From Francisella philomiragia subsp. philomiragia ATCC 25015 (GTDB lineage Bacteria; Pseudomonadota; Gammaproteobacteria; Francisellales; Francisellaceae), in assembly GCF_000156715.1 (NCBI RefSeq), contig NZ_DS999311.1:124001-188000 (forward strand): a stretch of 64,000 nucleotides of DNA, read 5' to 3'. A program made the translations under genes and the position numbers. The notes under the pieces were generated by a model. The model ran no database searches and was not told the DNA's origin. It saw only the letters and a program-made list of their open reading frames with translations. This document shows, in pieces, positions 1 through 9,500 of the stretch. Every line of letters begins with the position of its first letter. Position 1 is the first letter of the stretch.

Positions 1-800
1 AGGTTTTCGTAGTTACTTCAGGTAAAGGCGGTGTTGGTAAAACAACTTCAAGTGCAGCTATTGCATATGCTTTTGCAAAAAGAAACCTTAAAACAGTTGT
101 TATTGATTTCGACGTTGGTTTAAGAAACCTCGACCTTATTATGGGCTGTGAAAGAAGAGTCGTTTATGATTTGATAAATGTTGTAAGAGAAGAAGCCACT
201 ATAAATCAAGCTATTATTAAAGATAAAAGAATCGATAATTTATATCTTATTCCTGCATCTCAGACTAGAGACAAAGACGCTCTAACTGAGGAAGGAGTAG
301 ATAGAGTAATTGAAGAATTAAAGCAAGCCTTTGATATCGTTATATGTGACTCACCTGCTGGTATTGAAAAGGGTTCTCTAATGGCTATGAGATGTGCCGA
401 TGCGGCAATCATAGTAACTAATCCTGAAGTTTCATCAGTTAGAGACTCTGACAGAATATTAGGCATGTTATCGAGCAAGACTCTAAAGGCTCAAAAAGAA
501 GGCGAATTCAAAGAAATTCATCTTCTTCTAAACAGATATGATTCAGCTAGAGCAAAGGCTGGCGCTATGCTAAAGGCTGAAGATGTTAGTGAAATATTAT
601 ATACACCTATCGTAGGTATAATTCCTGAGTCCAAAGATATTCTTGAGGCTTCAAACAGTGGGCACCCTATAACACATCTTGATGATACTATAGCTGCCAA
701 AGCATACTTTGATGCTGTGGATAGAATTCTTGGTAAAGATATACCAATGAGATATACAGAACAGAAGACAAGTTTCTTCAAAAAATTAATAGGTAAATAG
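1..800 (+). CDS. minD: Septum site-determining protein MinD (5' end missing)
   Basis: MinD is the membrane-associated ATPase that, with MinC and MinE, keeps the division septum at mid-cell. The reading frame is open from the first base: codons from position 3 give the deviant Walker A motif [10 protein letters not shown], followed by the switch region [10 protein letters not shown] and the DSPAGIEKG motif. The C-terminus ends in a short basic amphipathic helix (SFFKKLIGK) typical of the MinD membrane-targeting sequence. Only the start codon and about two or three codons lie upstream of the window, so an internal ATG at 141 is not the true start. minE follows after 5 bases, so the two are co-transcribed. 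Identification is secure from family knowledge. Confidence 0.97.
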   Translation, partial: VFVVTSGKGGVGKTTSSAAIAYAFAKRNLKTVVIDFDVGLRNLDLIMGCERRVVYDLINVVREEATINQAIIKDKRIDNLYLIPASQTRDKDALTEEGVDRVIEELKQAFDIVICDSPAGIEKGSLMAMRCADAAIIVTNPEVSSVRDSDRILGMLSSKTLKAQKEGEFKEIHLLLNRYDSARAKAGAMLKAEDVSEILYTPIVGIIPESKDILEASNSGHPITHLDDTIAAKAYFDAVDRILGKDIPMRYTEQKTSFFKKLIGK

Positions 801-805
801 TAACC

Positions 806-1078
806 ATGTTAGCTAAACTTTTTGGATTGGGTAAAAAACAGCAAAGCGCATCTTTAGCAAAAGAGAGACTTCAGATTATTGTTGCTCATCAAAGAAATGA
901 ACTACATCCAAGATCTTCAAAAATAAGTAGTCATTTACTTGCTGAACTTAAAGATGAGATTATTGAAGTTGTCAAAAAATATGTTGCTTTATCTGAAGAT
1001 AATATTCGTGATATTGATATAAAAGTTGAAGATAGTAGCAAAAATTCAATAATTGAAGTTAATATTCCCTTCAATTAA
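806..1078 (+). CDS. minE: Cell division topological specificity factor MinE
   Basis: MinE stimulates MinD ATPase activity and drives the pole-to-pole Min oscillation. The 90-residue product has the usual size. It starts with the short amphipathic membrane-binding segment ([11 protein letters not shown]), followed by the MinD-contact helix [13 protein letters not shown] at about residues 18-30 and then the C-terminal dimerisation domain. It lies 5 bases after minD and 15 bases before mlaF, so the division genes probably read through into the lipid-transport operon. Nothing is odd in the sequence. Confidence 0.96.
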   Translation: MLAKLFGLGKKQQSASLAKERLQIIVAHQRNELHPRSSKISSHLLAELKDEIIEVVKKYVALSEDNIRDIDIKVEDSSKNSIIEVNIPFN

Positions 1079-1093
1079 TTATTCATTTAAATA

Positions 1094-1888
1094 ATGAGCA
1101 ATACTGAATTCAAAAATGTATCTTTCTATAGGGGTGAACGTTGTATCTATGATGATGTCACTTTTTCGATCCCAACAAATAAAATAACAACAGTCTTAGG
1201 TCCATCAGGCGCTGGTAAAACTACAATTCTACAACTTATCGCCGGACTGATTAAACCTGATTGTGGTGAAATATATATTGACGATTATAGTATCAAAAAA
1301 AATACCAAAGAAAAGTATCTAGCACAACTGCGTAAAAAAATGGGTTTTCTATTCCAGTCAGGAGCTTTATTTACTCATCTGAGTGTATATGACAACATCG
1401 CCTTTCCCCTACGTAAAAATACTAATTTAAATGAGAATTTAATTAGAAATATTGTTTTACTAAAGCTTCAGGCAGTTAGATTAGCACATACTATTGACAT
1501 GATGCCTAGTGAACTATCTGGAGGAATGGCTCGTAGAGTCGCGCTTGCAAGATCAATAGCTATGGATCCTGACATCATGATGTATGATGAGCCATTCACA
1601 GGTCAAGATCCAGCTTCTTTTAACAAATTATTAGAACTTATTTCAACACTAAATGAATCATTGGGAATGACTTCTTTAATTGTCTCTCATGACATACAAG
1701 AGTCATTGAACATTTCTGATCATATTATCATAGTTGGCAACAAGAAAGTCATAGCTAGTGATACTCCTGAAAATATAAAAAATAGTAAAGATAAACAAAT
1801 ACAAGATTTTTTGGCTGGTAGGCCTCTAGAGAATAACAGTAAAAATTCTGTAGATAAAAACTTCTTTTATAAAGAAATTTTGAGGTAA
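1094..1888 (+). CDS. mlaF: Phospholipid ABC transporter ATPase MlaF
   Basis: MlaF is the cytoplasmic ATPase of the Mla system, which moves phospholipids between inner and outer membrane to maintain outer-membrane asymmetry. The 264-residue protein has Walker A GPSGAGKTT at residues 36-44, the ABC signature LSGGMARR, Walker B DIMMYDEP and a switch histidine in VSHDIQ. It is followed by mlaE after 2 bases. The family, gene order and length all match MlaF. The last 25 residues are a Lys/Asn-rich extension, as in other MlaF proteins that contact MlaB through the C-terminus, although I infer that role here. Confidence 0.94.
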   Translation: MSNTEFKNVSFYRGERCIYDDVTFSIPTNKITTVLGPSGAGKTTILQLIAGLIKPDCGEIYIDDYSIKKNTKEKYLAQLRKKMGFLFQSGALFTHLSVYDNIAFPLRKNTNLNENLIRNIVLLKLQAVRLAHTIDMMPSELSGGMARRVALARSIAMDPDIMMYDEPFTGQDPASFNKLLELISTLNESLGMTSLIVSHDIQESLNISDHIIIVGNKKVIASDTPENIKNSKDKQIQDFLAGRPLENNSKNSVDKNFFYKEILR

Positions 1889-1890
1889 TT

Positions 1891-2655
1891 ATGTCAGTTT
1901 TTAATAATATATATAAACTTACAATTTCACTTATATATAGTTTTTTAAAATCTATTGATCTTGTATTAAGAATAGTTTTTAGTAAATTAAGCATAAGAGA
2001 CTGCATAACTCAAATAAAAGCAGTTGGTGTTAACTCTATTATTATTATAGTGACATCTGGGATTTTTATAGGATTAGTATTAAGCTTACAAGGTTACTAT
2101 ACATTGTCAAAATTTGGGGCTCACTCGCTACTAGGCGTAATGGTTGCTTTAAGTGTTCTAAGAGAGCTTGGTCCTGTAGTTACTGCTATGCTTTTTGCTG
2201 GACGGGCTTGTAGCTCAATCACATCTGAAATTGGACTAATGAAGGCTACTGATCAAATCAATAGCCTAAAGGTTATGAATGTTAATCCAATTAGCTTTAT
2301 ATTATCCACAAGATTCTGGGCATGTGTAATTAGTGGACCAATCTTAGCACTTATCTTTGCAACAGTTGCAATACTTGCTGGATTTGTACTCGCAGAAGCT
2401 GGATTAGGGATAAGTTATGGAGAGTTCTGGAGCAATATTCAATCGTCTGTCACAATCTCAGATATTACAAATGGTATTATTAAAAGTTTGGTTTTTGCAT
2501 TCATAACTGCATGGATAGCGTTATACCAAGGTTATTATTGTATTGCCGATTCAAACGGCATAGCTAAAGCCACAACAAAAACAGTAGTATATTGCTGCAT
2601 GAGTGTGTTAGGTGCAGATCTAATTTTAACATCAATTATGTTTGGAGGAATTTAA
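1891..2655 (+). CDS. mlaE: Phospholipid ABC transporter permease MlaE
   Basis: MlaE is the inner-membrane permease of the Mla complex. The 254-residue product has about five hydrophobic segments and the conserved MlaE-family stretch VLRELGPVVTAMLFAGR near residue 90, followed by EIGLMKATDQI, the coupling-helix region that contacts MlaF. Its stop codon overlaps the first base of the mlaD start (TAATG), which indicates translational coupling. Length and motifs are normal for the family. Confidence 0.94.
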   Translation: MSVFNNIYKLTISLIYSFLKSIDLVLRIVFSKLSIRDCITQIKAVGVNSIIIIVTSGIFIGLVLSLQGYYTLSKFGAHSLLGVMVALSVLRELGPVVTAMLFAGRACSSITSEIGLMKATDQINSLKVMNVNPISFILSTRFWACVISGPILALIFATVAILAGFVLAEAGLGISYGEFWSNIQSSVTISDITNGIIKSLVFAFITAWIALYQGYYCIADSNGIAKATTKTVVYCCMSVLGADLILTSIMFGGI

Positions 2656-3185
2656 TGAGGAACAAGCATTTTGAAACCTCTGTAGGAATTTTTATTATCA
2701 TAGGCGTTTTATGTCTTATATTTTTAACATTCAAAGTAAGTGGAACCTCTTTTAAGTCCTTTGGATCAAATGAATACACAATTGAAGCAGATTTTAAGAA
2801 TGTGGGATCTCTACGCACAAATGCTTCTGTGAAAATTGCTGGTGTAGAAATAGGTAGAGTGACAAAAATTTCGTTAGAAAAAACCTATAATGGCTTTATG
2901 GCTGTAGTCACTATAGCAATAAATAGCGACAAGAAAATTCCTGCTAACTACTCTGCTGCAATAGCAATGTCAGGTATATTAGGAGATAACTATGTTGCCT
3001 TAACTCCTCCTAGTGAAGATATAATGTCTATAGCTGGTATTGGTGATACTGAAAATAACTCTGAGCAAGATAAGTATTTACACCAAGGTAGTGTAATAGA
3101 GCTAGAGAACACGCAATCTGCTCTAGATCTTGGGTCACTGATAAATACTTTTGTTGCAGGAAAGGATGAAGACAAAGGTAAGTGA
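2655..3185 (+). CDS. mlaD: Mla system MCE-domain protein MlaD
   Basis: MlaD is the membrane-anchored MCE protein that forms a hexameric ring and passes lipid to MlaC in the periplasm. I place the start at the ATG overlapping the mlaE stop because GGAGGA lies just upstream and the protein then begins MRNKHFETSVGIF, followed by one transmembrane helix at about residues 10-28. An upstream in-frame ATG at 2592 lies inside mlaE and would add 21 unlikely residues. The MCE domain spans about residues 38-115 (KNVGSLRTNASVKIAGVEIG). The resulting 176 residues fit the family. A 76-base gap separates it from mlaC. Confidence 0.93.
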   Translation: MRNKHFETSVGIFIIIGVLCLIFLTFKVSGTSFKSFGSNEYTIEADFKNVGSLRTNASVKIAGVEIGRVTKISLEKTYNGFMAVVTIAINSDKKIPANYSAAIAMSGILGDNYVALTPPSEDIMSIAGIGDTENNSEQDKYLHQGSVIELENTQSALDLGSLINTFVAGKDEDKGK

Positions 3186-3261
3186 TGTAATTTGCTACTT
3201 TTAAATATATTGTTTTTGTATTAAAATTTATGCTCGTAAATTAAATCTAGGGAAACTGACT

Positions 3262-3927
3262 ATGCTACGTAAAATTTCAATTTTGTTTGTAATTATGGTG
3301 GTAACCATATCAAGTGCTTGGGCTATAGAAAATCCTGTTGATATGCTCAATAGAACTATAGTAAAAACTCAAGATAAGCTAATCAAAAATGCTGATGAGT
3401 ACAAACAAGACCCATATAAATTACTTCGCCTTGTTGATGCAGAAATTATTCCAATTGTTGCACCTAAAGTGATTGCTCAACTTGTAGTTGGCACTCCAAA
3501 ATGGAAACAAGCAACACCAGAGGAACAAAAACAATTTATACGTTCAGCAACTGAGATGTTAGCGTTTATGTATGCTAAAAATGTTGCCTACGCAGGAAAA
3601 TATAGATTGACGCTATTCCCATTCAACAAGGATGACAATAGCTGGGAGAAAAAGCCTATAGTTGTAGTAAATGGTAAAATTACTAACATTGATAACAATC
3701 AAAGCTCTGACTTTGCAGTGAAAATGTTCCAGAAAGATAATCAATGGCATATATATGACTTTGATGTTGCAGGTGTAAGTATTCTAAGAACATATCAACA
3801 ACAATTTGCAGCCTATAAAACTGTTCCAGAAATGACAGAAGCTGCTCAAAAAGTTACTCAAAAAATCAAAGAAAAAACATATCCAAAACTTTTAGACAAA
3901 AACTATAATCTTCAAAGTATAGAATGA
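3262..3927 (+). CDS. mlaC: Periplasmic phospholipid-binding protein MlaC
   Basis: MlaC shuttles phospholipid between the outer-membrane MlaA complex and the inner-membrane MlaFEDB complex. The 221-residue product starts with a clear signal peptide (hydrophobic core about residues 6-20, cleavage after SAWA) and continues with an MlaC/Ttg2D-type fold, for example PYKLLRLVDAEIIPIVAPK and the IYDFDVAGVSILRTYQQQF signature typical of the family. AGGGA precedes the ATG at a good distance. It overlaps mlaB by four bases (ATGA). Confidence 0.93.
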   Translation: MLRKISILFVIMVVTISSAWAIENPVDMLNRTIVKTQDKLIKNADEYKQDPYKLLRLVDAEIIPIVAPKVIAQLVVGTPKWKQATPEEQKQFIRSATEMLAFMYAKNVAYAGKYRLTLFPFNKDDNSWEKKPIVVVNGKITNIDNNQSSDFAVKMFQKDNQWHIYDFDVAGVSILRTYQQQFAAYKTVPEMTEAAQKVTQKIKEKTYPKLLDKNYNLQSIE

Positions 3928-4217
3928 TAACAATAAATAATAATAAATGGGTTATAGAATCAGAATTGACTCTAAAAACAGTTTCACAACTCTATAAGAC
4001 ATACAAAAAAGAACTATCTAAGCTAGGCAATATATGGATTATTGATTTTTCAAAATGTAAAAAAATCGATAGCTCAGGCTTATCACTAATAATTGAATAT
4101 ATAAAATGCGCTAAAAAATATAATATACAACTAAAGCTAGAAAATATTGATCAAAAAACACTTTCTCTAGCGAAAGTTCACGGTGCAAACACTATACTAG
4201 AAGAATACATGATTTAG
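3924..4217 (+). CDS. mlaB: STAS-domain protein MlaB
   Basis: MlaB is the small STAS-domain subunit that binds MlaF and is needed for assembly and activity of the Mla transporter. The 97-residue product is a single STAS domain with the conserved loop KKIDSSGLSLI at about residues 48-58, which in STAS proteins surrounds a phosphorylatable serine. Its start overlaps the mlaC stop (ATGA), indicating coupled translation, and the BolA-like gene follows after 17 bases. Gene order agrees with mlaFEDCB elsewhere. Confidence 0.88.
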   Translation: MITINNNKWVIESELTLKTVSQLYKTYKKELSKLGNIWIIDFSKCKKIDSSGLSLIIEYIKCAKKYNIQLKLENIDQKTLSLAKVHGANTILEEYMI

Positions 4218-4234
4218 TAATATTGGGAGAAAAT

Positions 4235-4471
4235 ATGACAAAAGAACAACTTAAAGATATTTTAGAAAATTCACTAACCAACTGTAACGCAGATATTCAA
4301 AGCGATGATAATGTACACTTTTCAGCTACTATAATTGCTGATGATTTTAACGATATGAAAAGCAAAGTTAAAAGACAGCAGTTGGTTTATTCTAAAATAA
4401 ATGAGTATATCCTTTCTGGTGAACTTCATGCTATAGCAATGAAAACTATTGCCACTAATGAAGCTAAGTAA
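4235..4471 (+). CDS. BolA/IbaG family protein
   Basis: This 78-residue protein belongs to the BolA family, which partners monothiol glutaredoxins in iron-sulfur cluster handling. The best start is the ATG at 4235 with GGGAGA directly upstream; a TTG four codons earlier overlaps that ribosome-binding site. The sequence shows the BolA fold signature: the N-terminal helix ending LENSLTNC, the central segment DDFNDMKSKVKRQQLVYS and the C-terminal ELHAIAMKTIA, with the family's conserved late histidine. In Escherichia coli the equivalent ibaG also follows mlaB, but murA does not follow here. Confidence 0.88.
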   Translation: MTKEQLKDILENSLTNCNADIQSDDNVHFSATIIADDFNDMKSKVKRQQLVYSKINEYILSGELHAIAMKTIATNEAK

Positions 4472-4670
4472 ATCTAGATTCACAAATCATTAACTATATC
4501 AGCAATTAACTTAAATCTAGTCTAAGGTAACTAAAATATTTCGAAAACATGAATTTCCTGATATTACTGTAAACCGTAGTACTATATACTCTAGTTATTT
4601 AGAGCCCTGACTAATAAATCAAATTAGAATTCTGAGCCTATTGAAATACGCTTTTATTTACCCAAGCTAT

Positions 4671-4695
4671 ATGGCTTTGACTAAAATTTAGCCAT
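4671..4695 (+). terminator. Possible terminator hairpin after the mla operon
   Basis: ATGGCT and AGCCAT form a six-base stem around a 13-base loop, followed by a T-rich run. It is 200 bases past the last mla-operon gene and just before the converging gene that ends at 4735. The stem is short and AT-rich, so this is weak. I see no gene in the 263-base gap. Confidence 0.3.
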
Positions 4696-4734
4696 TTTAT
4701 TTTATATAAATAAGATTAAATAAATAGTGTGAAG

Positions 4735-6333
4735 CTAGTTGGCAAGTACATCTTCAGATATCGACTTTGTCACGCCATTGACAGTGACATCAAATCTAAC
4801 GGTCACATCCTTCTTAAATGCTGGAATACGGTAGCAGTCATAGCTCACAAGTGTGGATCCGCCTCTCCAAATAACTTCATCTGGTGTGAATTTATATTCA
4901 CCACTGCCTTCTCCCATCACCTCCCAAGTATCTTTACCTGTAGTATCATATCCATTAAATCTATAAACTTTACAGTTATTATTATCAGGATCATCTACAT
5001 TTACTGTTATTTCTTTTCTCTCAATATTAGGCTCACTAACAAACATTATCTTGCCATATTTTGGTCTTGTGTCATAACTTACAAGCCCTAATTCAAAAAG
5101 TGGCTTAAATTTTTGAGTGTAATTAATGCTAAATGATTCACTTTCTTTATCAGCAACAAATACATTACTAGGTGCTATAAGTACTTCATAGCCATCTAAC
5201 TCAGAAGCTGTAATAGTATATGCACTTTTATCTTGAGGAATTTCAATAGTGTATGTTTTATTTCCATCTAACTGTATCTCTTTATAATCTCCATCTGATG
5301 ATGCTAACTTCAAAGTAGTAGTCTTGCCATCTGGTAAACCAGATATATCAAATGTAACCTTATCAACCTGTACTGGTAAAGACTCTTTATCAAAAGCTAT
5401 AGTTACATTCGTAGGTTCAGCATTTGTAATCAATATTGTACTTGTAAAGCTAGGAGTATATTTAAAGCCATTCTCAATATAACCATCTACTTCTAAAGTA
5501 TACTTAACTCCATCTTCAGATGCTGGTAAATTAGCGATATGTACTGGATTTGTAAAGTTTAGATTACCTTCAGATACAATTTTGCCATCACTATTTTTTA
5601 TAACAAACTTAGGAGCTATATTAGTGGTGTCAGGAGTTTCTGCTACTAAATCAATAGATCCTGTTACAACTGCAGGAGCCTCATAGTTAACTTTGACTTT
5701 TTGAGTGTATCCTGGTGTTAGAGTGAATTTAGCTGGTTCAGCGACACCATCTGAACCATCAATTGTCTTAATTCTAACCTCGATATCCGCACTACTGCCA
5801 ATATCTAAATCTATAGTCTTTATACCATTCCAATCTGTATCTGTAATTTGCGTAACTTTAGCATTATTTTTATATATATCAATTGTTGGCAATTCAGATG
5901 AATGAATAAAACTAGGTTTTGGAGGTAATTTAATAGATATCACACCTTTAGCTTTTGACTGCTCTCCAACTCTGAAATTCTTAAGCTCATATTTTGAACT
6001 GAATAATGTATCAAAATATAATGTATAGCTAGTATCCTTTGGTAACACATAACCCTGACTAGAAAAAGTATTTTTATTAACTTGGACTTTAACCAAATCA
6101 CCATCTAGCTTAAATAATGCTCGTCCATCTGAACCATTGACTCCTACTACATAAACATTATTAGTCAAATCAAAATATATAGGATTAGTATTTAAATCCA
6201 TATCTTGATCACAATGGAAAGTTAGATTGCCTTTTTTACCACTCTTGAAACTATCTAAAGTACATTCATTTGCATAACTAACAACCCCCATGCATGACAT
6301 TGTTAAGATTGAAATTAATTTTATTTTTTTCAT
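4735..6333 (-). CDS. Large secreted multi-domain protein with chitinase-type N-terminal module
   Basis: This is a 532-residue exported protein of unknown function. A signal peptide covers about residues 1-21. Residues 22-135 form a module shared with the GH19 chitinase at 23647 and the 207-residue protein at 32825: Cys24 and Cys41 are 17 apart, with G32, G35 and the signature F-H-C-D. Residues about 140-405 contain three Ig-like beta repeats, each ending in a strand such as KVKVNYE, VTIAFDK or FSINYTQK. The last 120 residues repeat the two-cysteine domain found three times at the end of the 1130-residue protein (NNNCKVY ... VSYDCY). GGAG precedes the ATG. A carbohydrate-binding or adhesin role is my inference from the domain sharing. 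Confidence 0.75.
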   Translation of the reverse strand: MKKIKLISILTMSCMGVVSYANECTLDSFKSGKKGNLTFHCDQDMDLNTNPIYFDLTNNVYVVGVNGSDGRALFKLDGDLVKVQVNKNTFSSQGYVLPKDTSYTLYFDTLFSSKYELKNFRVGEQSKAKGVISIKLPPKPSFIHSSELPTIDIYKNNAKVTQITDTDWNGIKTIDLDIGSSADIEVRIKTIDGSDGVAEPAKFTLTPGYTQKVKVNYEAPAVVTGSIDLVAETPDTTNIAPKFVIKNSDGKIVSEGNLNFTNPVHIANLPASEDGVKYTLEVDGYIENGFKYTPSFTSTILITNAEPTNVTIAFDKESLPVQVDKVTFDISGLPDGKTTTLKLASSDGDYKEIQLDGNKTYTIEIPQDKSAYTITASELDGYEVLIAPSNVFVADKESESFSINYTQKFKPLFELGLVSYDTRPKYGKIMFVSEPNIERKEITVNVDDPDNNNCKVYRFNGYDTTGKDTWEVMGEGSGEYKFTPDEVIWRGGSTLVSYDCYRIPAFKKDVTVRFDVTVNGVTKSISEDVLAN

Positions 6334-6361
6334 ATTTTTACTCCATAAGTTTAGATATTAA

Positions 6362-6421
6362 TTAACGTAAATAAATCTTAAAAACAGCAGCAGCTTGCCA
6401 TACCTTCTGATAAAAAACCAT
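6362..6421 (-). CDS. Possible 19-residue leader ORF upstream of the 532-residue gene
   Basis: A short frame of 19 codons plus stop starts at an ATG with AAGG seven bases upstream and ends 28 bases before the start of the 532-residue gene. The block just before it (TATATAAGG) is the same as the block before the start of the 736-residue gene. It is therefore either a leader peptide or the abandoned start site of a duplicated gene. There is no evidence that it is translated. Confidence 0.2.
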   Translation of the reverse strand: MVFYQKVWQAAAVFKIYLR

Positions 6422-6428
6422 TTAGATG

Positions 6429-6450
6429 CCTTATATAAAATTCAAGCAAC
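6429..6450 (-). promoter_or_regulatory. Sequence block shared with the 736-residue gene start
   Basis: Read on the minus strand this is GTTGCT(TG)AATTTTATATAAGG. The same block, without the two bracketed bases, stands immediately before the start of the 736-residue gene (12199-12219). In both places it lies about 65-80 bases downstream of a twin palindrome. It could be a duplicated promoter or leader segment. Confidence 0.4.
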
Positions 6451-6516
6451 ATAAAAAGTAATTATATATTTTTCTAAGAAATTATTAATAATATTAAAAT
6501 AAAAAACTGATTTGAA

Positions 6517-6552
6517 ATTCTTTTTTGGAATAACTATATTCGTTTTTGGAAT
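6517..6552 (-). promoter_or_regulatory. Twin ATTC-N-GAAT palindromes upstream of the 532-residue gene
   Basis: Two 15-base imperfect palindromes, ATTCTTTTTTGGAAT (6517-6531) and ATTCGTTTTTGGAAT (6538-6552), lie 21 bases apart, about two turns of the helix. An equivalent pair with the same period lies upstream of the 736-residue gene (12298-12333). This looks like an operator for a dimeric regulator binding twice on one face. The regulator is unknown. Confidence 0.5.
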
Positions 6553-6571
6553 ATATACATTATAGTTGTGT

Positions 6572-9500
6572 TTATCCGTCAGTTTTTACAATTGCTGAGA
6601 TTGTAACTGGATCAACATTACTGTTAGGTAATCCTACTGAAAAAGTCACATTTCCTTGTGTTGCATCTAATATATCATCACAATAATATCCTACTAATAC
6701 ACTTTGTCCATTCCATATCATAGTGTCTGGCATATAACTGAATGTAGCATTACCCCTACCTAGCTCTATATACTGATTATTTTTATATGCTCTTATAGAA
6801 CAGTTACGGTTTGCCTCATCATTAACTGTTATATTTACATCTTGGACAGACATTTTAGGACTAGGATGAAACACAACCTCAGCTATATCCTGCGCACTAA
6901 ACATTCCTCCTTTAGAAGGAATAGTTTTAACATCTAAACCAAATGCTTCTTGATCGATAACCATTTCGGTGATTGACTTCTGACCAACACCTGGGACATC
7001 CACTGTGAAAGTTACATTACCATCAATACCATCAATACCATCAAAAGACTGATCACAATAATAACCAACTAACATGTGTTTACCATTCCACACCATACTA
7101 TCTGGTATATAACTAACTGTAGTGTTACCTTCACCTAACTCTACGAATTGATTACTGTTATATGCTTTTATAGAACAGTTACGGTTTGCCTCATCATTAA
7201 CTGTTATACTTACCTCTTCTGGAGATACCTGAGGACCTGGATTAAAAACAACCTGCGCCACATCTCCTCCACTACTAGTCACTTTCAAACCATAAAATGC
7301 TTTCTGATCCCTAACCATTTCGGTGATCGACTTCTGACCAACACTTGGGACATCTACCGTGAAAGTTACATTACCTTCAATACCATCAAAAGAGTTATTA
7401 CAATAATAGCCAATTAACATATGCGTACCATTCCACACCATACTATTTGGCATGTAACTAACTGTAGTATTACCCTTGCCTAATTCTATAAATTTACCAT
7501 TGTCATATCCTTTTATAGAACAGTTACGGTTTGCCTCGTCATTAACTGTTATATTTACCTGTTCAGGATCTATTTGAGGACCTGGATTAAAGATAACTTG
7601 AGCTACATCTGCTCCGCTACTGGTAACCTTTAAATCAAATACCTTATAGTCTGGCATCGCTAAGCTATATTTCATGGAAGGAATTTCCCAACTACCAACA
7701 TGATAACAAGTATGATAGTCTCTGCAATCATATATTATTTTCTGAAGCATATAGGGCGAATTAAAAATAACGCCAGCTCTATTATATGCTGTTAGCCCAC
7801 CAATTGAATAAGCTGAAATTTCATTATAAAAATATGAATAATTGTCAAAATAATGAAATTCTCTTGTTTGTAAGATATTTTCATTATAAGCCATAAATAG
7901 ATAGTTATCTGTAAAATTAATACCGCTTATATTTTGATCCCATTTAAAATCCAGTTCATCTTTATCTACCTCACCAATTCCAAAATTTGATGCAGTCTCA
8001 TCTTTGGCTGTAGTAGGCACACTTATAAAAATCTCTTTTGAATCTATTTGATTATTATCCATATCTCTCAGTGAAATAGATACTACATCATTAAACTTAT
8101 TAAAAGACTTAGCTGAAGCATCAACATCAATAGTTACATGAGCAATACTATCCGGGGCTTCTGATAGCTGATACGCGCGACCATCTTGAGAGTTTTTAAT
8201 ATAATAATTACTAGCATGTGCACCTTTAGGTAGACTAACAGCAACATCGATAGTTCCTTTAAAGAATCCATCATATGATATATATTTGATTGATGTGTCT
8301 TTTCTATCATCTTTTAGGACTATGTCTTCTCTACCTAAGTCAGTACCATGATTTACATAAAAATAACCCTCTAAATAAACAGCATTACCACCACCAGTAT
8401 CTTCGTTTATTAAGTGCACATTTTTATCATCTTGATCAAGAGCATATATGGCTGGTCCAGTATCCGTATCTTCCAAGAACCTCTTAAAGAAAGCATTTTG
8501 TGAGGGTGTTAGATACTTTTTTCTTACCTCAGGATCAAAAACCAAATCATCAACATTTCCATTAAAGTCTTCAGCTCTATTAAGGTTATCTATCTTAATC
8601 TTATATGCAACTCCAGGTCTACTGCCTAAGAATGTCATATATGATACACCACCCCAAGCTGTAGCATCTTGATTAAAGAAGTATCTACATGATGATGACA
8701 CTGCAACTAGACTTCTAAGTTCTACTAGTGCATTAGCATATTCTGTATCTAAATTAGCTATTTGTTTTGCAGAAGCATGATTATATGCTAAGCTAATTCT
8801 CTTTAGCATATATAGCTGATCTAAGTTTAGTTTAGTTAGCTTGACTGCTCCTTCTGTCAAAGACATAACACTACCATCACATACATCATAATTATACGTG
8901 CCTGTAACCCCCATATCAGTTAATATTGAAGAGAGATCAGGTTTATATGGATTTAGATCACTTTGTAACACACTTAGCTTCTTATTTAGACTCCTAAATC
9001 GTGCTAGTAGATCTTCAAAATTAAAGTCATCCTCATAGGCAAAGCTATTTGCTAGATATTTAACCATTACTTTTCTAACAGAGTTTTTATCTGCAGCAGT
9101 GATTCCATTAGCATCTTCATAATTACTAATATCGGCATATAAATCCCAATAATCAATATTTGGTCTACCACCTTGCTGTAATTGTTGGTAAGCGCTTTTA
9201 TATTTACTACCCTCAGAACTATTTTTAAAATCATCCATCATAAATACAGCATTATCCAGCAGATTAGTATAATTTGATAGCTTTTTAGAAACACCTGTTA
9301 AATCAGTAAAATCTTTGTCAACTCTATACTTTTGTGCATTAGTAAAATTTGCTATCATCCTTTGATTATCTGTATCTATTTGCGCTGTGACATCTTCGGT
9401 AAGTTCTTGTAAAGATTGCTCTGTAAACTTCGTAATAATATCTGCCTGGCTCGGTCCAAAAAAACCTATCAAGAAAGATACAAATCCAATTGCTGCAAAA

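Noticed and set aside
4729-5091. A 120-codon frame on the plus strand inside the 532-residue gene
   Set aside because: It overlaps a well-supported secreted-protein gene, has no ribosome-binding site and shows no domain; it is a shadow.
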